This document shows positions 63,064 to 64,000 of a stretch of 64,000 bases of DNA, one piece after another. Both the position numbers and the translations under genes were made by a program. The notes under the pieces were generated by a model that worked only from the letters and a program-made list of their open reading frames with translations, was not told where the DNA came from and did no database searches. This DNA comes from Pithys albifrons albifrons (lineage: Eukaryota; Chordata; Aves; Passeriformes; Thamnophilidae): the NCBI RefSeq assembly GCF_047495875.1, contig NC_092461.1, forward strand, positions 68,746,299 through 68,810,298, given 5' to 3'. How positions within the stretch are numbered: the first letter of the stretch is position 1; each line of letters starts with the position of its first letter.

Positions 63064-64000
63064 CTTGCAAACATGGAAAAACTACCTTCCTTACAAAGAC
63101 AGCCACCAACTGCGAAATATAAGATAAGATTAAAGTGAAGATTTTTGAGATTTTTTAGGCAAAATTTCCAGCCTTTCTAGTAGTTTAATATAGTATTCTT
63201 TGAGAAAAAATTGACAATGTGTTGAGATTAGTAAGACCCACACTGCCCTAAAGAGATTGCAGAGCTGATAATGAAGCAAGCATACAAAGCAAAACATGGA
63301 AAAATTCTTGCTAAAGAGGTGGTAGGCTCTGCCACTATCACTTAGGCAAGCAGTATTTTGAAAGCAGATCTACAGAACCAGTCAGTGCTTTTACAGACTT
63401 CATTATTACTGGAACAGCAGAACTCGTACCTGAAGGTATGGAATTATTATGTATTGAAGTAATAAAAATTGAGAGATTGCAGCTTGCTTGTACAGAAGAT
63501 AATAGGCTTACAGTCCAGTCTTCTGCTTAGTTCTCTTTCACACAGAAGGGAATATTTGGCATGACCAAACATTAAAAGAATACTTATAAAAAGAATTTCT
63601 TTATCAAACAGTGTGTACAATTGTAAGAGATAATTCACATGTTTCACAGAATGATGATGCAGAATACAGGGCTCCAGAGAATATAATTTACAATATAATT
63701 AAAGTTTCAGTGTCTTGAGCAACTCAGCATTCTGCCAAAATCAGTATTTTTGAAATACTGAGAAATAATTAAGGATTGTGATGATACCAGAGGAAAATGC
63801 AGGAAACAGATCACAGTTGTGATGAAAGCTGTAACTTATGGTAGATCGATATCCCTCTACTGAAGAAGGAATGACTCTCAACAGAACAAAATATGCACTA
63901 AAAACTATGCCTGAAGAGTAACAGAAGGAGAAAACTGTAGGCTAGAAATAGTTTCTTGAAACACACAGAAACAATTGCAGAAATGAAAAGAAAATCCATC
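63064..64000. other. Sequence upstream of tentative exon A1
   Basis: About 0.9 kb of AT-rich sequence. I see no preceding PLAT second-half exon or promoter. Confidence 0.5.

Overview
The window is vertebrate nuclear DNA, almost certainly from a bird. It is AT-rich, exon-poor and intron-dominated. It carries several CR1 LINE fragments of the avian type, several endogenous-retrovirus LTRs (one an intact solo LTR with a target-site duplication) and SINE-like elements. Nothing indicates prokaryotic or viral gene organisation, and nearly all long open frames are chance frames in introns or repeats.

One gene accounts for all the coding sequence I can support. It runs on the minus strand across most of the window and is open at both ends. 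I assembled 20 exons between 63063 and 1171 (19 strong or moderate, one tentative). Each has an AG acceptor and GT donor, and all splice phases agree. Together they give about 953 uninterrupted codons: a chain of seven PLAT (lipoxygenase-homology, beta-sandwich) domains plus the first half of an eighth. I call the modules A to H in transcript order. A = 63063-54998, B = 45373-39042, a short linker exon, C = 34090-26592, D = 24555-21889, E = 20589-18353, F = 12834-8243, G = 7781-2383, and H begins at 1310. Each module starts and ends in phase 1, as expected if the protein grew by duplicating a symmetric exon unit. The protein belongs to the LOXHD1-like multi-PLAT group. Several domains are degenerate and I do not recognise them as LOXHD1 itself. 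A LOXHD1 paralogue, or the PLAT-coding part of a long RP1-type gene, are the two identities I would test first. I therefore give no gene symbol.

The rest is intron. Notable contents, left to right: an LTR at 5858-6250; a roughly 1-kb pure pyrimidine tract (13253-14305) made of a TTCC microsatellite and about 47 perfect copies of a 14-bp unit; CR1 fragments at 19685, 27206, 40830 and 57225; a composite SINE-like element at 22932-23313 joining a tRNA-Gln-like head to a 5S-rRNA-like segment, with a truncated relative at 49381-49607; an LTR-like segment near 25400-25720; a solo LTR at 29603-30447 flanked by GTAGC repeats; and two copies of an unclassified dispersed repeat near 42290 and 52090. 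No rRNA gene, functional tRNA, CRISPR array, promoter or gene end was seen.
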